From Nissolia schottii (Eukaryota > Streptophyta > Magnoliopsida > Fabales > Fabaceae): a stretch of 64,000 bases of DNA. A program made the position numbers and the translations under genes. Below are positions 1 to 12,619 of this stretch, in pieces. Location of the stretch: positions 124,001 to 188,000 of the forward strand of contig QANU01073503.1 in the NCBI GenBank assembly GCA_003254905.1. Direction: 5' to 3'. Below the pieces are notes generated by a model, which made no database searches, had not been told where the DNA came from, and worked only from the letters and a program-made list of their open reading frames with translations. The first letter of the stretch is position 1. Each line of letters opens with the position of its first letter.

Positions 1-2584
1 TCAACTCCCACCATCGATGAGCAAACAAATCAACTTGACTTGGTTAGCAGTGACGTTTTAGACGATCTCCGATCATCATCTGATCCAACAAAACTTGTTT
101 AGGATATAATTCAAAACCCTACTGTGATGAATGGGGACAAAGGTGTGATCATTGATGGCAGCCACATCTTTCTGTTGGAGAAGTTGATGATAATCTCGCC
201 GCAGGTTAAACCTCATGTGAGAGACGAGGCAATGAAGCTAGCGCTTGATTTGAAAGCTAACATAGGACAAATCAACAAAGATTCTTCAGTGGTTATGGGT
301 TTCTTGCTGTTTTTGTTTGTCGATGGATTAGTTTCTTCTTTCAGCGAAGATGAAGTTTTGAAGCTCTTTGAACTCGCTGCTGAGCACGAGCTAGCTGTAA
401 AATTGTTCCGGATCATGGGTTTTGGAGATAAAATCTCCGGTATGTTCATAAAAATTTTCATGTTTAGTCACTAGTATTAGGTGGTTAAGATCATTCGTGA
501 TAAAGTGATCAACTCGATTTGTGTTTTCATTTCTTGTTTTCAATTTGTTTCTTAATTTTTAGGATTCTGCAATGGAAACAACGAATTCAAAAAATGAAAG
601 TAAAAGCAGGCTTTAAATAATTTGAATATGTTATCTTTTTTAAATACTAAATGTTATAAATTCATCAATCGTTTTTATTTAGTTTATGGTAACCAAAAAT
701 TAATTTTTTTTTGGCCTTGAATAATGTATTACTAACATTGTCTTTATTATATATTGTCAATTCTTTTTTATGTAATATATCCAAAAGAGTATCTCGTTTG
801 ATTTGACAAAGTGAACTTATCTTGTTGTGTATCACAGATTTTGTTGACAGTCTTGCTAAGAACAAACAATTTATTGAAGCTGTTAGATTCATTTGTGCGT
901 ACAATTTGGCGGACAAGATCAATCCAATTGATCTCTTGCAAAAATACATGCGCCAAGCAAAATGGATTTCCAAAAGAACTATCAACCAAGCAAAATCAAT
1001 TGAGGATAAGTTTTTTTTTTTTTTCTTTCTTAGTGCATGTTTGAAAAATCGGTGAGGTTGGTTCAGAATCAATACTAGTCAATTCAAAAGTAAAATACTT
1101 ATATTTTATAGAGTTTTGGAATTGATTATGAAACTTCCTAACTTAAATTCAAGCACTATAAACTTATTTCATTAAATCATCGGCTTCTATATTCATGTAT
1201 GCTAATCATATGTTTTGAAATGTGAACCTCAGATCAAGGCCAAAGATGAAGAAATTGATAGTCTGAAAAATGTTTTGCGATGCATATGAGGAAACAAACT
1301 AGAGGTTGTGGATCTAGTTAAGAAGATTAAAGATCGCATTTTGGAAATAGAAAAGGAGAAGGTAGTTATTGCTCAATGTGCTTCGGAGCCTTCCCTCAAA
1401 GTTAAAGCCCAGCAATGTGCTAATGAAGCAGTTGCAAAGAATCATTCCAAAGCACCACAACTTGAAGAAAATAAACGTGTCAATGAAGCGATCGTCGTGA
1501 ATCGAGTTGAATTGCGACAACTAAAAGAAGAGAATGGCATCGATGAAGCAGAGAATCACATTAACGAAGCAGTTGTTAAGAATCAAGGTGAAGTGCCGCA
1601 ACTCTAACCCTCTATTTCAATTGAGTGAAAATGAGAGAGATGAAAATTGGAGGAGAGAAAATAATAGAGATTTGAGTGGTTTTCTTTGTTTTGCAAAAGA
1701 AAATAAGAAGAGAATTTTTTGGGTGAGACCCACGTTTAATATTTTCTCCCGTCAATTGGAATGGAAACCAAGTTCTTATGGGGTCGACACAATGAGGATG
1801 GTCCATGGATTTTCTTTCGTTTTGTCGCATTTCGCTCAAAGGGTTGAAAGGAGATAGTGCATCAAGTGGTTCGCAAGGGCCAACTTGATCCCCTTCAGGA
1901 TTCCAAATGAAGAAACCCTAAAAGAGTCGTCGACTCTAACTACCGTCCATGCACGATCCATACTAGATTTGATCAACTACCCATCCTACCTCCTCTGTGT
2001 TATCGACAACCTATCTTTGTCTTAGTAGAGTCTTTCAGTGACATGTTTCGGTCCTCCTAAACAGTGAGAAAATTGGTGCAATGGAGAGAAAAAGAAAGTG
2101 TGACAAGTGTTAGGAGATAGTAGTTTAGAGAGAAATAATAATGATTTATTTTCAAATTTCTTTTAATGTAATATTTTTTTCTTCTCATTTTCTTTTCTTT
2201 GCTCATCCAAACAAAGCAGAAGTAAAGGAACGTGGTAAAGACAAGAAACGTGGCAATGAAGCAGTGACGAATAATGTTCCGTCGCAACATTCGGTTGATA
2301 ACAACAAAAGACCTCGGATTGCTGCTGTACCATGCCCTGTGTCTCCTGGCTTCGCTCCTGCTTACCAACATGATGCAACATTAATGCCTTGTCCTCCAAA
2401 GGGTATACCTAGACCTAATGGGTTGCCCTGTCCTCCAAGGGGTGCACCTCAACCTCCTCTTCCTCCTGGAGTGCCTCCACCACAATTTGGATTCCCTCAC
2501 TATGGTGCTACTAATCCTACAAGTGTAGGGCAATGGGAAAACGGTGGACCAAATTACTTTGGTCACTCTAAGCCTTATCAGTGA
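1..2584 (+). pseudogene. FRIGIDA-like gene, broken; 5' end outside window
   Basis: FRIGIDA-family proteins are plant nuclear coiled-coil proteins; FRIGIDA itself activates FLC and delays flowering. The visible exons are about 1-439, 838-1004, 1233-1607 and 2213-2584. They encode the alpha-helical FRIGIDA core (IFLLEKLMIISPQVKPHVRD, then FVDSLAKNKQFIEAVRFICA), a lysine/glutamate-rich coiled-coil stretch in which a unit like NEAVVKNQGEVPQL recurs about three times, and a Pro/Cys/Gly-rich tail ending in HYGATNP...GHSKPYQ. Three defects are visible: an in-frame TAG at 100-102, an in-frame TGA at 1287-1289, and loss of the donor after exon 2, where phase requires the exon to end at 1004 but the next bases are GATAAGT rather than GTAAGT. 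The frame is otherwise kept, so decay is recent, or some stops are sequencing errors. The family call is firm; the exact paralogue is not. Confidence 0.8.
1608..2212. other. Segment splitting the last coding parts of the FRIGIDA-like locus
   Basis: The reading frame stops at 1605-1607 and coding similarity resumes after a good acceptor (ACAAAGCAG) at 2212. The piece may be an ordinary intron or an inserted MITE: its left end carries GAGTGAAAATGAGAGAG and its right end read backwards carries GAAAATGAGAAG, a weak terminal match. No clear GT donor is visible at the left junction, which favours insertion. Confidence 0.35.
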
Positions 2585-3671
2585 CCCTTTTAGCTATATG
2601 GTCACTCTAGGCCTTATTATTTAACTTTGGATTCTCAAAAAAAACTTTTGGGTTGCAACTCTCTAAGTTGCAAGATTAACCATTAGAGCGTGAGCTTAAT
2701 TGCGATCCATAATAATAATTGGATATATTATTTTCTCTATGCGAGTGATGCAGATGACTAATGAGGTATGATAACATGCAAGTCTTGTCAATTATGTGCG
2801 CATTTATAATTATCACATTTTTTTTGGTGTTATATATTGTCTATTTCTTAATCGATAAAAATCTATTTAAGATGTATATTTGTTCAATGTGTTTCTTATT
2901 GTTTAATTTAGTTTATTACATTTTAAATTAATGTCACTTTGAACCCTCAATAAAATTAAAACAATAATATAAAAAAAAAAACTAGATAGAAAATGTTGTG
3001 TGGTGAAGGATAGCGATTCTAGGCTTGAGGAAGAACGATTGTGGCGGAGTGGGAATATAGGAAAATGAAGTCAATTCCTAGTTGTTAACACCAGGCATGC
3101 TAATTTTGGGTGGAAGACAAAACATTTGGTAATCAAGGAACCAAATTCAGAAAAATAATACATAAGGGATTTGTTTGAGAAAAGAAATGAAGATAATGGA
3201 CAAACGTGTCCATCTTTCCACGCAGAGATGACTATGAATCAACATTGACCCATTTTTAACCTATTAGTTCTGGAAAATTGCATCTCAATTTTGATCAAAA
3301 TTGTGGATTGATTGAATGATTTTAAGAATATTTCATTCCACGAATCTACAACACTCTCAATTGCTACACAACAGAGACAACAAAGGCACTTTTTACCGTT
3401 CGCTATCGTTGTGTGCTTGACCAAGGGTCCGCTCAAACAAGTAAGTGAATGTTTCGATTTTCGGTGGAAGAGTCAATAATCAATTCCAAGCAAACAAAGT
3501 ACATTTTTGTAAAAATAAATTTAAGTCAAAATTTCACTTCTAACATTACAATGAGACAAACATAAGTCATAAAGTACAAAGAATAAATCAAAATCGCATA
3601 AAAAAATATATCAAAACTTTAAAATATTATATATCAACATAACATAAGATGTCAATGTCTTTTATATGGAA
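2585..3671. other. Gene-free stretch
   Basis: 3' flank of the FRIGIDA-like locus, AT-rich, with no ORF resembling a protein family and no clear repeat boundary. Confidence 0.5.
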
Positions 3672-3679
3672 GTCCTAAT

Positions 3680-4431
3680 CATAGTTATAAAACTTGGTCC
3701 GGGACTTGACCCGACCACTCTACTGGGTCACTGATTCAACCAGTGGGTCACTGGGTCAGTTGTTGACCCATATATAAATAAAATAATAATAAATAAATAT
3801 ATATATAACCTAAAAATTAAAAAATTCAAATACCTAAAATGCATTTATTTAAACATCCATCATAAAATAAAATCACTTCAAATATATAAGTAAGGTTCAA
3901 AATTCAAATGTCATATCATACATAAACAATACAAGTTCAAGATCCTAAATCACAAATGACAAGTTTAATTCTAAGCATAAGTAAACCAAGTTTTAAATAA
4001 AAAATACATAACAACAACAATTCTACACGAGTATTCAATATTTATTACAAAAGACAGCTAAATAGGTGTATGTAACAAGAAAAAGGGGTACAAAAATGAG
4101 GAACTTAAACACATATTTTGTAAGAAAATGAAAAAACAAATCAGTTCAATCTGAGAAACAGTAACTTCAAAAAAAATTATTAAACGACGTTGTTTGTCTT
4201 TTTTTATTAAAAATAAATTTTAAAATTTTTTAAAAATTAAAAAATTAATAATTTTTTTAAAAAAATGACTCAAGCAGGTCATCGGGTTTCGCAAAAACTA
4301 GCCGGGTCAACCCGAGTTAGACTGGGTCTAAAACGTGACCGATCCATTGAGATAACCAGCCAGGTCCCATGGCCGAGTCACCGGATTCCGGGTCGACCCA
4401 GGTGGGTTGGGCCGAGTTTTTTTTAACTATG
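3680..4431. mobile_element. hAT-like non-autonomous element (MITE), 752 bp
   Basis: The element is flanked by a perfect 8-bp direct repeat, GTCCTAAT, at 3672-3679 and 4432-4439. Its ends are inverted: CATAGTTATAAAAC on the left and the complement of TTTTAACTATG on the right. An 8-bp target duplication is the hallmark of hAT transposons. There is no transposase ORF. The ends are GC-rich and full of GGGTCAACCCG/TGGGTCA subterminal repeats on both strands, while the centre is AT-rich and simple. Confidence 0.75.
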
Positions 4432-4499
4432 GTCCTAATTAAGAATAATCTTCGTGAAATATTTGGTTTTGCGGCCTAAAAAGTTAAATTTTGACTAAA

Positions 4500-4606
4500 A
4501 TACTGAACTCGTAAATTTATCCCCGAATTTACTTTTTCCCAAGTTTACTCATTTTGAGACCTAAACTCATGAAAATTTACGAATTAACTCAAGAGTTTAA
4601 CAACTA
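4500..4606. repeat. Fragment of a second MITE family
   Basis: The piece ending ACTCAAGAGTTTAACAACTA resembles the right end of the complete element at 31440-32024 (ACTCGAGAGTTTAACAACCA) and carries the same AAACTC/GTTTAC-type subterminal words. No left terminus was found, so it is truncated. Confidence 0.5.
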
Positions 4607-7457
4607 TGGTTAAACGACTTGAAGACACCTTGAATATACGTTTTATTTTTCTACCATTCACTTTTATTCCTTATGCTTTTTTCCTTCTTCGTTTGTTTTT
4701 AAAAAAAATATTTTATTTTATTTTTTTTCATTTCTTCCTTCCTAGTACCTTTTCTGATACTGAAATTAGCTCATGTATTTTCGTGTTTTTATGGATGTTT
4801 AGAGTGGCACGTAAGAAGACGGGTAGCGAGTGAAGAAGATGATGGTGACACAAACAAAAGAAACGTGTTATGATCATCTTCTGTTGAGAGCTGTAGTGTT
4901 GCAATGGGCCTTTCCTTAGTTAATGGGCTAAGCAAATTTTATAGCCCCTAATGTTTTACAATTAGTGCCTACACACCGAAATATAAAGTCAAAATGATTT
5001 TACAATTCTCTTTTTTTATAAAAGTTGGGTTTAGGTTATATCATTTGGGTATAGGGTAGGCTGTTTTTTTATTTTGAATTTAATTAAGTGAAAAGGAGAA
5101 AATGAAATATTGTAAAATATTTCTTTATATATATATATAAATATATATTTTAGAAATAATGAAATAAAATAGAAAAATAATTGATAAAAAATATATAATT
5201 TATTTTCTTTATTTTTTGAACCCAACTAACTCGGCCCTACTAAAGTGATGTCTTTTAAAGGAGATAGAGGTCTTCCAACAAATATTTTCTTCATTCTCAA
5301 GACTTCAACTCGAAACATTTAATTAAGAAGTTAAGGTACTTATTACCTTAATTAACCCACGTTGATTTCTTTAAACAAATATGAAAAACCAAATATTTTT
5401 CTTTAAACAAATATGAAAAAATAATTGATGTTGACATAGGAACCTACCTCTTTTGGAATATTCAAAATTTTACATAAGTGGTAATATTTGAACTCATTAA
5501 TTATAAGATACTCGACGAACTTAGTTAATCATGTAACATTAGATAAAATTTTAATAGCATGATTTAGTATATTTTTATTGAAATTAGGTAGGGTATTATC
5601 AATAAATACAAATCATACTATTTCTCATGATCATCAATGCCAAATAGCCATAGGTATGCCTAGGGACAAGTGCATTTGGAAGATGTGGGTACGTGCGGAA
5701 AAGTACAAGTACGGACATGTCATTGATTGAATCACACGTGTACCGTCCTTGTTAAATTGGAGACGCCTCGGGATTCCTCCTATTCAATTTTGGACCTACA
5801 TGGATTGGATTTTTGGGTACGGTTTATGCACCTTAAACGCAAAAGCTAAAAGCCAAGCTAAGCAAAGCAATTATGATGTGACCACACCACATGTGCCTAG
5901 TTCTTCCAATGCAAGCTTCTCTAATCTTTCAATTGACACATTAATTCGATGAGTTAACTAAACCAATTAGTTTAATCTGACTTTTTTATATTCTTCAATT
6001 TGATTCACAAGTCTATAAACCAAAGCACTATTTTGTGCACACCTTGTGGAACTTTGCTCGTATTATGTGGCATCTCCAAGTCCAATGAAGTTGTTTTCTG
6101 CTGGTGCATTGTCCAATATATTTTGTCTTGTATGATTCCTTTGTTGATTTATCTAGAGACTAGAGCCTTATAGTGTATAATTGTTTTTTTTCTTTCATGG
6201 AAGTGTATAATTGATTTTCTTTAGACTGTTAACGTGTTTAGAAAACTGGTGAAAAAGAGAAGAATCGATTCTAGCATTATTTAGAAGTAAAAATTTATAT
6301 GGCCTCATCATTCACAATCGATTTTAAGGAATATCAGAAAATCAAACACAGTACTATGTCCCTTCCATCCACCAAAAGACCATAAGTACATTGCAACTAA
6401 AAATTAATAACTATCATGTATAAATTATATAATTGATGTAAGCAAGTTTAGAGTGCACGCGTGCACCCTTTAAGTATCCTCAAATGACACAGGATATAAA
6501 TTTCAGGTTGAGTTAAAATAAGCTTGATTAGACCTATTAAGAGTTATTTATAGGCTTTTATTGATATCGTTGCAACCTATGCCACAACATTTTCACTGCT
6601 CTCTCCACATAGGCAAAGATATATTAATTATATATGTTTATATGGTTAATTAGAATGCAAATCCTTAGGAAAGTCTTACTTTTTATGAGATTTAAAATGT
6701 TTGGATAAAATCGTTCAGTATAAAATCTTGAATGCTTAAACTGGATTACTTTTGGTCAGAGAATACCCTGATTTTATCAAAAAATTTACGTCTATTTTCC
6801 CGCACCATTTTACTTGTTTCTCCTTTATGGAAATTGTCTTTCTAACGTGAACCCTCCTCTTTCCCTTTATCAGTTCGCGCATTCTTTCCTCACCTAACCA
6901 TAAGGCATTAATCACTACTCTTATATACATATATAGGTACAAAAGCCATGAATTATATTACAAAATCCTGATCAACGCTCATACATATAGTTGGCTACAG
7001 CTAGATAATTCATTCAATACATACATAGCACGCCCAAAAAAAAGTATAAAAGAAAAATTAAAAACTTCCATCTTAAAATTCACATAATTTTAATCGGGTA
7101 CATTTAATTCTGTATGCCAGCAATCAGGCTCTTTTAAAAGACTTTGATTTTAATTTCTAACAATAATAATGTAAAGGCGGTCTCTATTATACCCAAGGAA
7201 ATTTTAAGAATTTAAAAAATTAAAATCCACGTGGACAAATTAAATTATGAAATATAATTCAAATAGAATTTGTAACAATATTCAAGTGAATTATGGAATA
7301 GTCCTTAAAATTGGCACATCAGCCATATCAGTCATCAAATTATGATTCCCTCCATCTTAAACCGTTGATTTTTTTGTTAACTACCATAAAATTCCTCAAA
7401 ATTAAATAATAGATAAATAAACAATCGAAAGAGTACCACACACTCTCTAACCTCAAT
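4607..7457. other. Gene-free stretch upstream of the AIG2-like gene
   Basis: AT-rich sequence without an ORF I can assign. Short ORFs in it lack family resemblance. It probably holds the distal promoter of the gene at 7596. Confidence 0.5.
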
Positions 7458-7464
7458 TATAAAA
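7458..7464 (+). promoter_or_regulatory. TATA box and CT-rich leader of the AIG2-like gene
   Basis: TATAAAA lies 138 bp before the ATG. It is followed by a pyrimidine patch with a (CT)n run at about 7523-7539, a common feature of plant core promoters and 5' leaders. Confidence 0.5.
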
Positions 7465-7595
7465 ACAGAACACTAACCATTCAATTCAACCCATCAGGCC
7501 TCAACCCTCTTTCCCCCAAATATCTCTCTCTCTCTCTCGCAATTCCCAATTTCTTCTTTTTTTTTTTTTTAGTTTAGTTTTCATGCTTTAAAAAA

Positions 7596-8195
7596 ATGGT
7601 AGCTGAAACCGTTCACCACCACGAGAACGGTAACAACGACGGCGGTGACCACCGTCACACGGCGCTGATATTCACGTACGGCACCTTGAAGAGAGGGTTC
7701 TCGAACCACCCGCTCCTCCAAGACCTAATCCGCACCGGCGACGCCTCCTTTCTCGGGCCCTACCGAACCGCGCAACCGTACCCGCTCGTCTGCGGGCCCT
7801 ACCGGGTCCCATTCCTGCTCAACATCCCCGGATCGGGCCACCCGGTCCACGGCGAGCTCTACTCCGTCTCGGCCCGCGGCCTGGCCTGCATGGACGAGCT
7901 GGAGGGGACCACGCGCCAGCACTACGAGCGCCTCCCCGTGAAATTGGTCTCGTCGCCGGGGGGCTGCGGCGGCGGAGCGGATGAGGAGGTTAAGGAGGGA
8001 GCGGTGCTAACGTGCGCGGAGGCGTATTATGCGCACGGGAACTACGCGATGGAGATGTGGAAGAAGAACGGGAAGAGAGGGTTTCGGTGTTACACGGAGA
8101 GAGAAGCTAAGGGTTATGTCAAGCGTAGCGATAGGCCTGAGCATTTGACTTTTCTCGATCACATTCGCTTCTTCCTTTCTTCCCCCTCCAATTGA
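7596..8195 (+). CDS. AIG2-like putative gamma-glutamylaminecyclotransferase
   Basis: Single-exon gene of 199 residues, about the length of plant AIG2-like proteins. Family members of the GGCT/GGACT fold release 5-oxoproline from gamma-glutamyl substrates; the plant enzyme's own substrate is not established from sequence. The glycine-rich active-site loop is FTYGTLKRG (residues 26-34), followed by PYPLVCG (61-67), [13 protein letters not shown] (77-89) and MDELEG, in which Glu103 aligns with the catalytic Glu of animal GGACT (LDDFE). The first 22 residues are a His/Asn/Gly-rich unstructured leader and there is no targeting signal, so it is probably cytosolic. The ATG at 7596 is the first in frame. 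The first two thirds are strikingly GC-rich compared with the AT-rich surroundings. The gene looks intact; the next gene to the right is convergent. Confidence 0.9.
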   Translation: MVAETVHHHENGNNDGGDHRHTALIFTYGTLKRGFSNHPLLQDLIRTGDASFLGPYRTAQPYPLVCGPYRVPFLLNIPGSGHPVHGELYSVSARGLACMDELEGTTRQHYERLPVKLVSSPGGCGGGADEEVKEGAVLTCAEAYYAHGNYAMEMWKKNGKRGFRCYTEREAKGYVKRSDRPEHLTFLDHIRFFLSSPSN

Positions 8196-10330
8196 AAAAA
8201 AAAAAAAAAGTATTGAATTCCTTTGGATTTGATGTTATCAGTTGTAGACGAACTTCACTGAAATTGTCTATTAAGGGCGAATTTGAGGCTGCTACACAAA
8301 CGTTTTTATTTCGTCATGTGGAATACAAGAAATTGACAAAATGAAAAATATTGGGAGGGGGGTGTGTTAAGTGTTTCATTAGATTAGATTTTAGGGTGTG
8401 TTATGTTTATGTACTAGTATGTGATTGGTTGAACTATGATATAGTCATGTTCAATACTAACATTGTAAGGTACTTAACCCTTATTGAACTATGGTGATTG
8501 ATGAAAGAATAACGGGATGACGAGAATATGTGTCCCATTACTCTAGACTAGAGTATGGTGTGAAACTGAAGCCTCCTTTTTATTTTTTTTATGGCTAATT
8601 CAATTATTTATTTTCCGTTTTCTATGGTCAAAAGTTGGGAAGGAATTTAATATTGAAGAGTGGGTTGTTGACAGTTTTTGATTGCAGCGGGACAGTCATA
8701 GGAACAGAACGGTACACATAGAGTAGCGAATGCGCTCTCAACAGAAAGTGTAGGAAATTCGATACGTAGGAATGAATTATGGTTATAATAATTAAATGCC
8801 TACGCACAATTTTATTTTTTTTTTTGGTCTACACATTGTATGTCTACGGAACATACATTAAACAATATTAATTAGCTGAGGTGCATACTTAATCAATAAT
8901 CTCATTTACCTATCACTTTTTTAAACACTTGTCCTATATCATATACTATACATCTTTGTGCCTTTTGTCTTTCTCTTATTCTTTTGGTTGGGTGATCTTT
9001 CTTTTATTTGTTCATGACTTTTATGTTTTTTTTTTTGTTTTTTTTATTTTACGAGATTGATTTGAATATATTCTTTTAATGTAAAAAAGAATGCAATTCC
9101 GAATCATGAAAAGTTCTCTAGAGTAGCCATGATTCAACGAATAGTATAAACTAGGCCAACTAAAAAAATAGGGCAACAATTGTGTAAGTGATTCTCTCAA
9201 CCCGATACTATATTACTTTGAATTGTTTAGTACTCCGTATGTCTTGATATTATTAACATCAATGAAATCTTGACGACGGTCATGCACATTCAGAACTAAT
9301 TGTATTAAATTTGACTTTTCCCTAAAATAATTGACCATGACCATAAGCCACAATGATCGAACAATAATTCGTTTTTAACTAGTTCCTCGTACATCACAAT
9401 TGAAACAATTGACCGAAACTTTGTTATTTGATTTTATTTTTTAAATTTGCAGTGGACCATTGAATGGAATGAATTTACAGTTCATCCTCGTCATTTATCA
9501 TTGTAATTCTTGAGCAATTTTTACTTTAAAAAAAGTATTTGTATTCATTTGGCATAGATCACCATATCAACTCATAACACATTCACCATTACATGTGATC
9601 CCAATAAAATTCATAACCATTAAAATTTCATTTAATAGTAAATAAGTTATGAGTAAATAGAGTATCATAAAATAAAAGAGCTCTTTACCATTTTCTCAAT
9701 GAAGGGAATGGTCCTAGTAACACAATTATATATAAGACGACATAACAAAAGTTAAAGGGTCCTACGCAGATTTGTTTTGTAGTATCCAGGCAACTTAGGT
9801 GTGGACAAAATTAGTGGTCACGCCCAGGGAGAGAAAAAAAGACCACATGGTAAATTGCTTGAGATCAATTTTTAATGACAAAAGTGATCTATTTTTTAAG
9901 TTTTCAAATTTTGTTGTGTGTTAGTAAAAAAGTGATTGATCTTCACATGCATGAAAGAAAACTAGTGAAAGGAGGCAACAGTTAATAACAGATAATTCTA
10001 AGCGCACATTTTAATAATTACATCATACAAAAGCAATACAATATTGCAATATGATTCAGTAGGACCAAGTTGTTCAGATATTTCAAACTGATCATTGGGT
10101 ACTCAAATCATGGAGGTCGAAAGCACAATAAAATTGGTTCCGTTCGGTTCGAATATCAGCCTACCCGGATCGCGTGCCTTCTAGTTGAAGAGCCATATTA
10201 TTGAGGAATCCATATTCATAATTCTGCTATTTGCTGGCTGAAATTGAGATCAGAAATTCTCAATCAAAGTTAGGAAGACATGTTGGGTGCAGTGTTCAAG
10301 TCAAGGGAACATAAAAAATATGTCCAAACC
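8196..10330. other. Intergenic region between convergent genes
   Basis: Holds the 3' ends of the AIG2-like gene and of the J-protein gene. It is AT-rich with short homopolymer runs. I see no further coding or repeat structure. Confidence 0.5.
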
Positions 10331-12619
10331 TTATTTATCTAAGGATTCAATGCTTTCAATCAATTGTGGTGACCTGCAATATAGCACAAGAGATTAAAAT
10401 TCAGGTTGTAAATTTAGACTCTGAATAAAGGACTAATCACATATGTCACAAAAATGAACAAAATAAAAGGACTAACATCCGATAGAGTGGTAGTTTAAAT
10501 TGCCACAACCACAGAAGAAAGGAGAATAGAGAGAAACAGGAGAAAATGGAAAATTCAGAACAATTACCATCTGTCTGTATGATTGATGCCAAGTCCATTG
10601 CAGGTAAGAATCATGGATTTAAATCTAGCAAGGTATTCCTGTAAACTCGAATACACAGAAACAATCAGAAATAAGTGTTAAGTAAATGATTATTAATGTT
10701 GCTTAAATGATAGTTGAGTTCCGTACCTGCAAGCTATACTTTTCAACCTCACAGGTTCCGGTTAAATCGTAGTCAAAACGCTTGGCAGGATCACTCAACA
10801 CTAACAAATAGCAAAGAAAAATCGGTGATTATCATTTACATATAGCTGCTTGCACAATTCTAAATCATAGACGAAATACATGTAGGTCAAACCATGTGCT
10901 ATGCAGTAAATTTAATCCAAAGTATACCTTACGGACCTATTAATCAGACTTAAAGCAATATTTGGACCGATTTTGGGCTCCCTAGTAATGTTGAAGTAAA
11001 TAATCTTGTGCAAATTTCAGCTTTCATTCAATATTCATTTTCCTAAATTCAAATAGTTGATGGTAACTACGTAAAAATAAAATCAATCTTACTATCAAAT
11101 TAAGCAAATATTGGAAATGTAATGTCCGTTGGGTTTTCTTTCTCAATTTTAGGTTGGGTTTGAGTTTTGTTACATTCATGCGTGTGAAATTTCCACCCCT
11201 CATTCTAATAAACTTTCCATTTCCCACTAGGAGTGAAGCTAGGTTCACGAGCTCCTAAAACTATGCAAGTAAAAGGGAAAATATAATGAAATAGCTTAAT
11301 AGTAATGCAACAAGTGTAAGCTGAGAGCATAAAGCCAAACAACAAAGGTTTTCAAATCCAAACTACTGAAGGACCGCAATCTATGTGCTTACAACCAATT
11401 TTCTTTTACAATGAATCAACCATTTGTATATTGTGATTGTGATTGTGATGAAGAAGGAAAAGTATGATTATGAATCTTTTCCCCATTTCAAGAAATACTT
11501 ACCATTGTAAGCTTCATTTATCTCTTGGAATTTAGCAGTAACAGAACTGTCACCTTTATGCTTGTCAGGATGCCATTTCTACAAATGGAGTATAATCCAT
11601 CATACAAAGTAAGTTAAACTCGTTTAAAAGAAAAAAGTATTCTCAGAATGAAAAAGTGTAGAAAGAGCCACAGTATACCAACCAATGCAAGTCTTCGGTA
11701 ATTTAATTTGATATTCTCATCAGTTGCATCATAATCAACCTCCAACACTTTGTAATAGTCCTTGAATTTTGTAAAAGTCCCACATCAAGAACACACAAAA
11801 AACAGTCAATTACAAAAATCTAGCTGTAGATATAAAGTCACATACATTTTCGGCCCATCAACTGACATTTCTGCTAAATGCATTAATGTGACATTTCCAG
11901 AGTATGATACCTACAAATTCCAATAGGAAAGAAAGGTACACATAGTTTTACAGTTTTAAGAAACCAAATCAAACAATATCATTTCCGTTTTCCATCAGAA
12001 AGATGAGAGACAGATTTCAGAACAATGCTACAAAGAAATATGTCTACGAAGTAATAGCCAATATCAACTAACTCATACGTATATAAATTCAACTAATTCA
12101 ATTAATTGGCAAACTCCTTTCAAATACCTCTCAATATCGATTTTTCAGCAAATAAGCTAACGTCCACAACAGTCATAAAAATAAAAAATAAAACCATTAA
12201 CTTCCTCACAACACTACCAAGAAAAACACAGAAACATGGCACCGTAAAATCACCTATTCCAGCAAGCTCAACACTTTCTTCTTGCTCTCAACTCCATGCT
12301 ACTATACTCAAATACTTTCTAGCTCAAAACAACACAGAAATGAACAAAAAAAATAATAATAATAATAAAGGGAAAAAAAACCTAAATTAAAAACTTCACT
12401 TTTTCATAAATTACAAATGGGAAATGGACTTGGGGATTCAATTAAACTAAAATTTAGACTCCAAAAACTTTCCATTGAATCAAACAGAGCCAACAACAAC
12501 AACAACAACAAAAATCATATCTTGAGGGTTTAGATTAAGAGAACCAAAATCAGATTGAAAATTTCGATTAACTTTTAAATTAATACCTTAGGGTTTGTGT
12601 TATCAGCGGCGGCAGCCAT
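10331..12619 (-). CDS. Small J-domain (DnaJ) protein, 124 residues, six exons
   Basis: J-proteins bind HSP70 and stimulate its ATPase. The exons, all with GT-AG introns and compatible phases, are 12619-12587, 11760-11683, 11578-11503, 10800-10727, 10638-10568 and 10373-10331. The protein opens [20 protein letters not shown], has a complete J domain at about residues 12-75 with the essential HPD motif (KWHPDK, near residues 38-43), then a short tail [20 protein letters not shown] and ends IESLDK. There is no G/F region, zinc finger or C-terminal substrate domain, so it is a class III J-protein. The same short layout with a YLARFK(G/S)[10 protein letters not shown] tail is known from other plants. 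If intron 5 is retained, translation ends two codons later at TGG-TAA, so a slightly shorter isoform is possible. The start is set by the first ATG, in a GCC-rich context. The promoter lies to the right. Confidence 0.88.

Noticed and set aside
6736-6942. 68-residue minus-strand frame
   Set aside because: No family resemblance, no context; chance ORF in AT-rich spacer.
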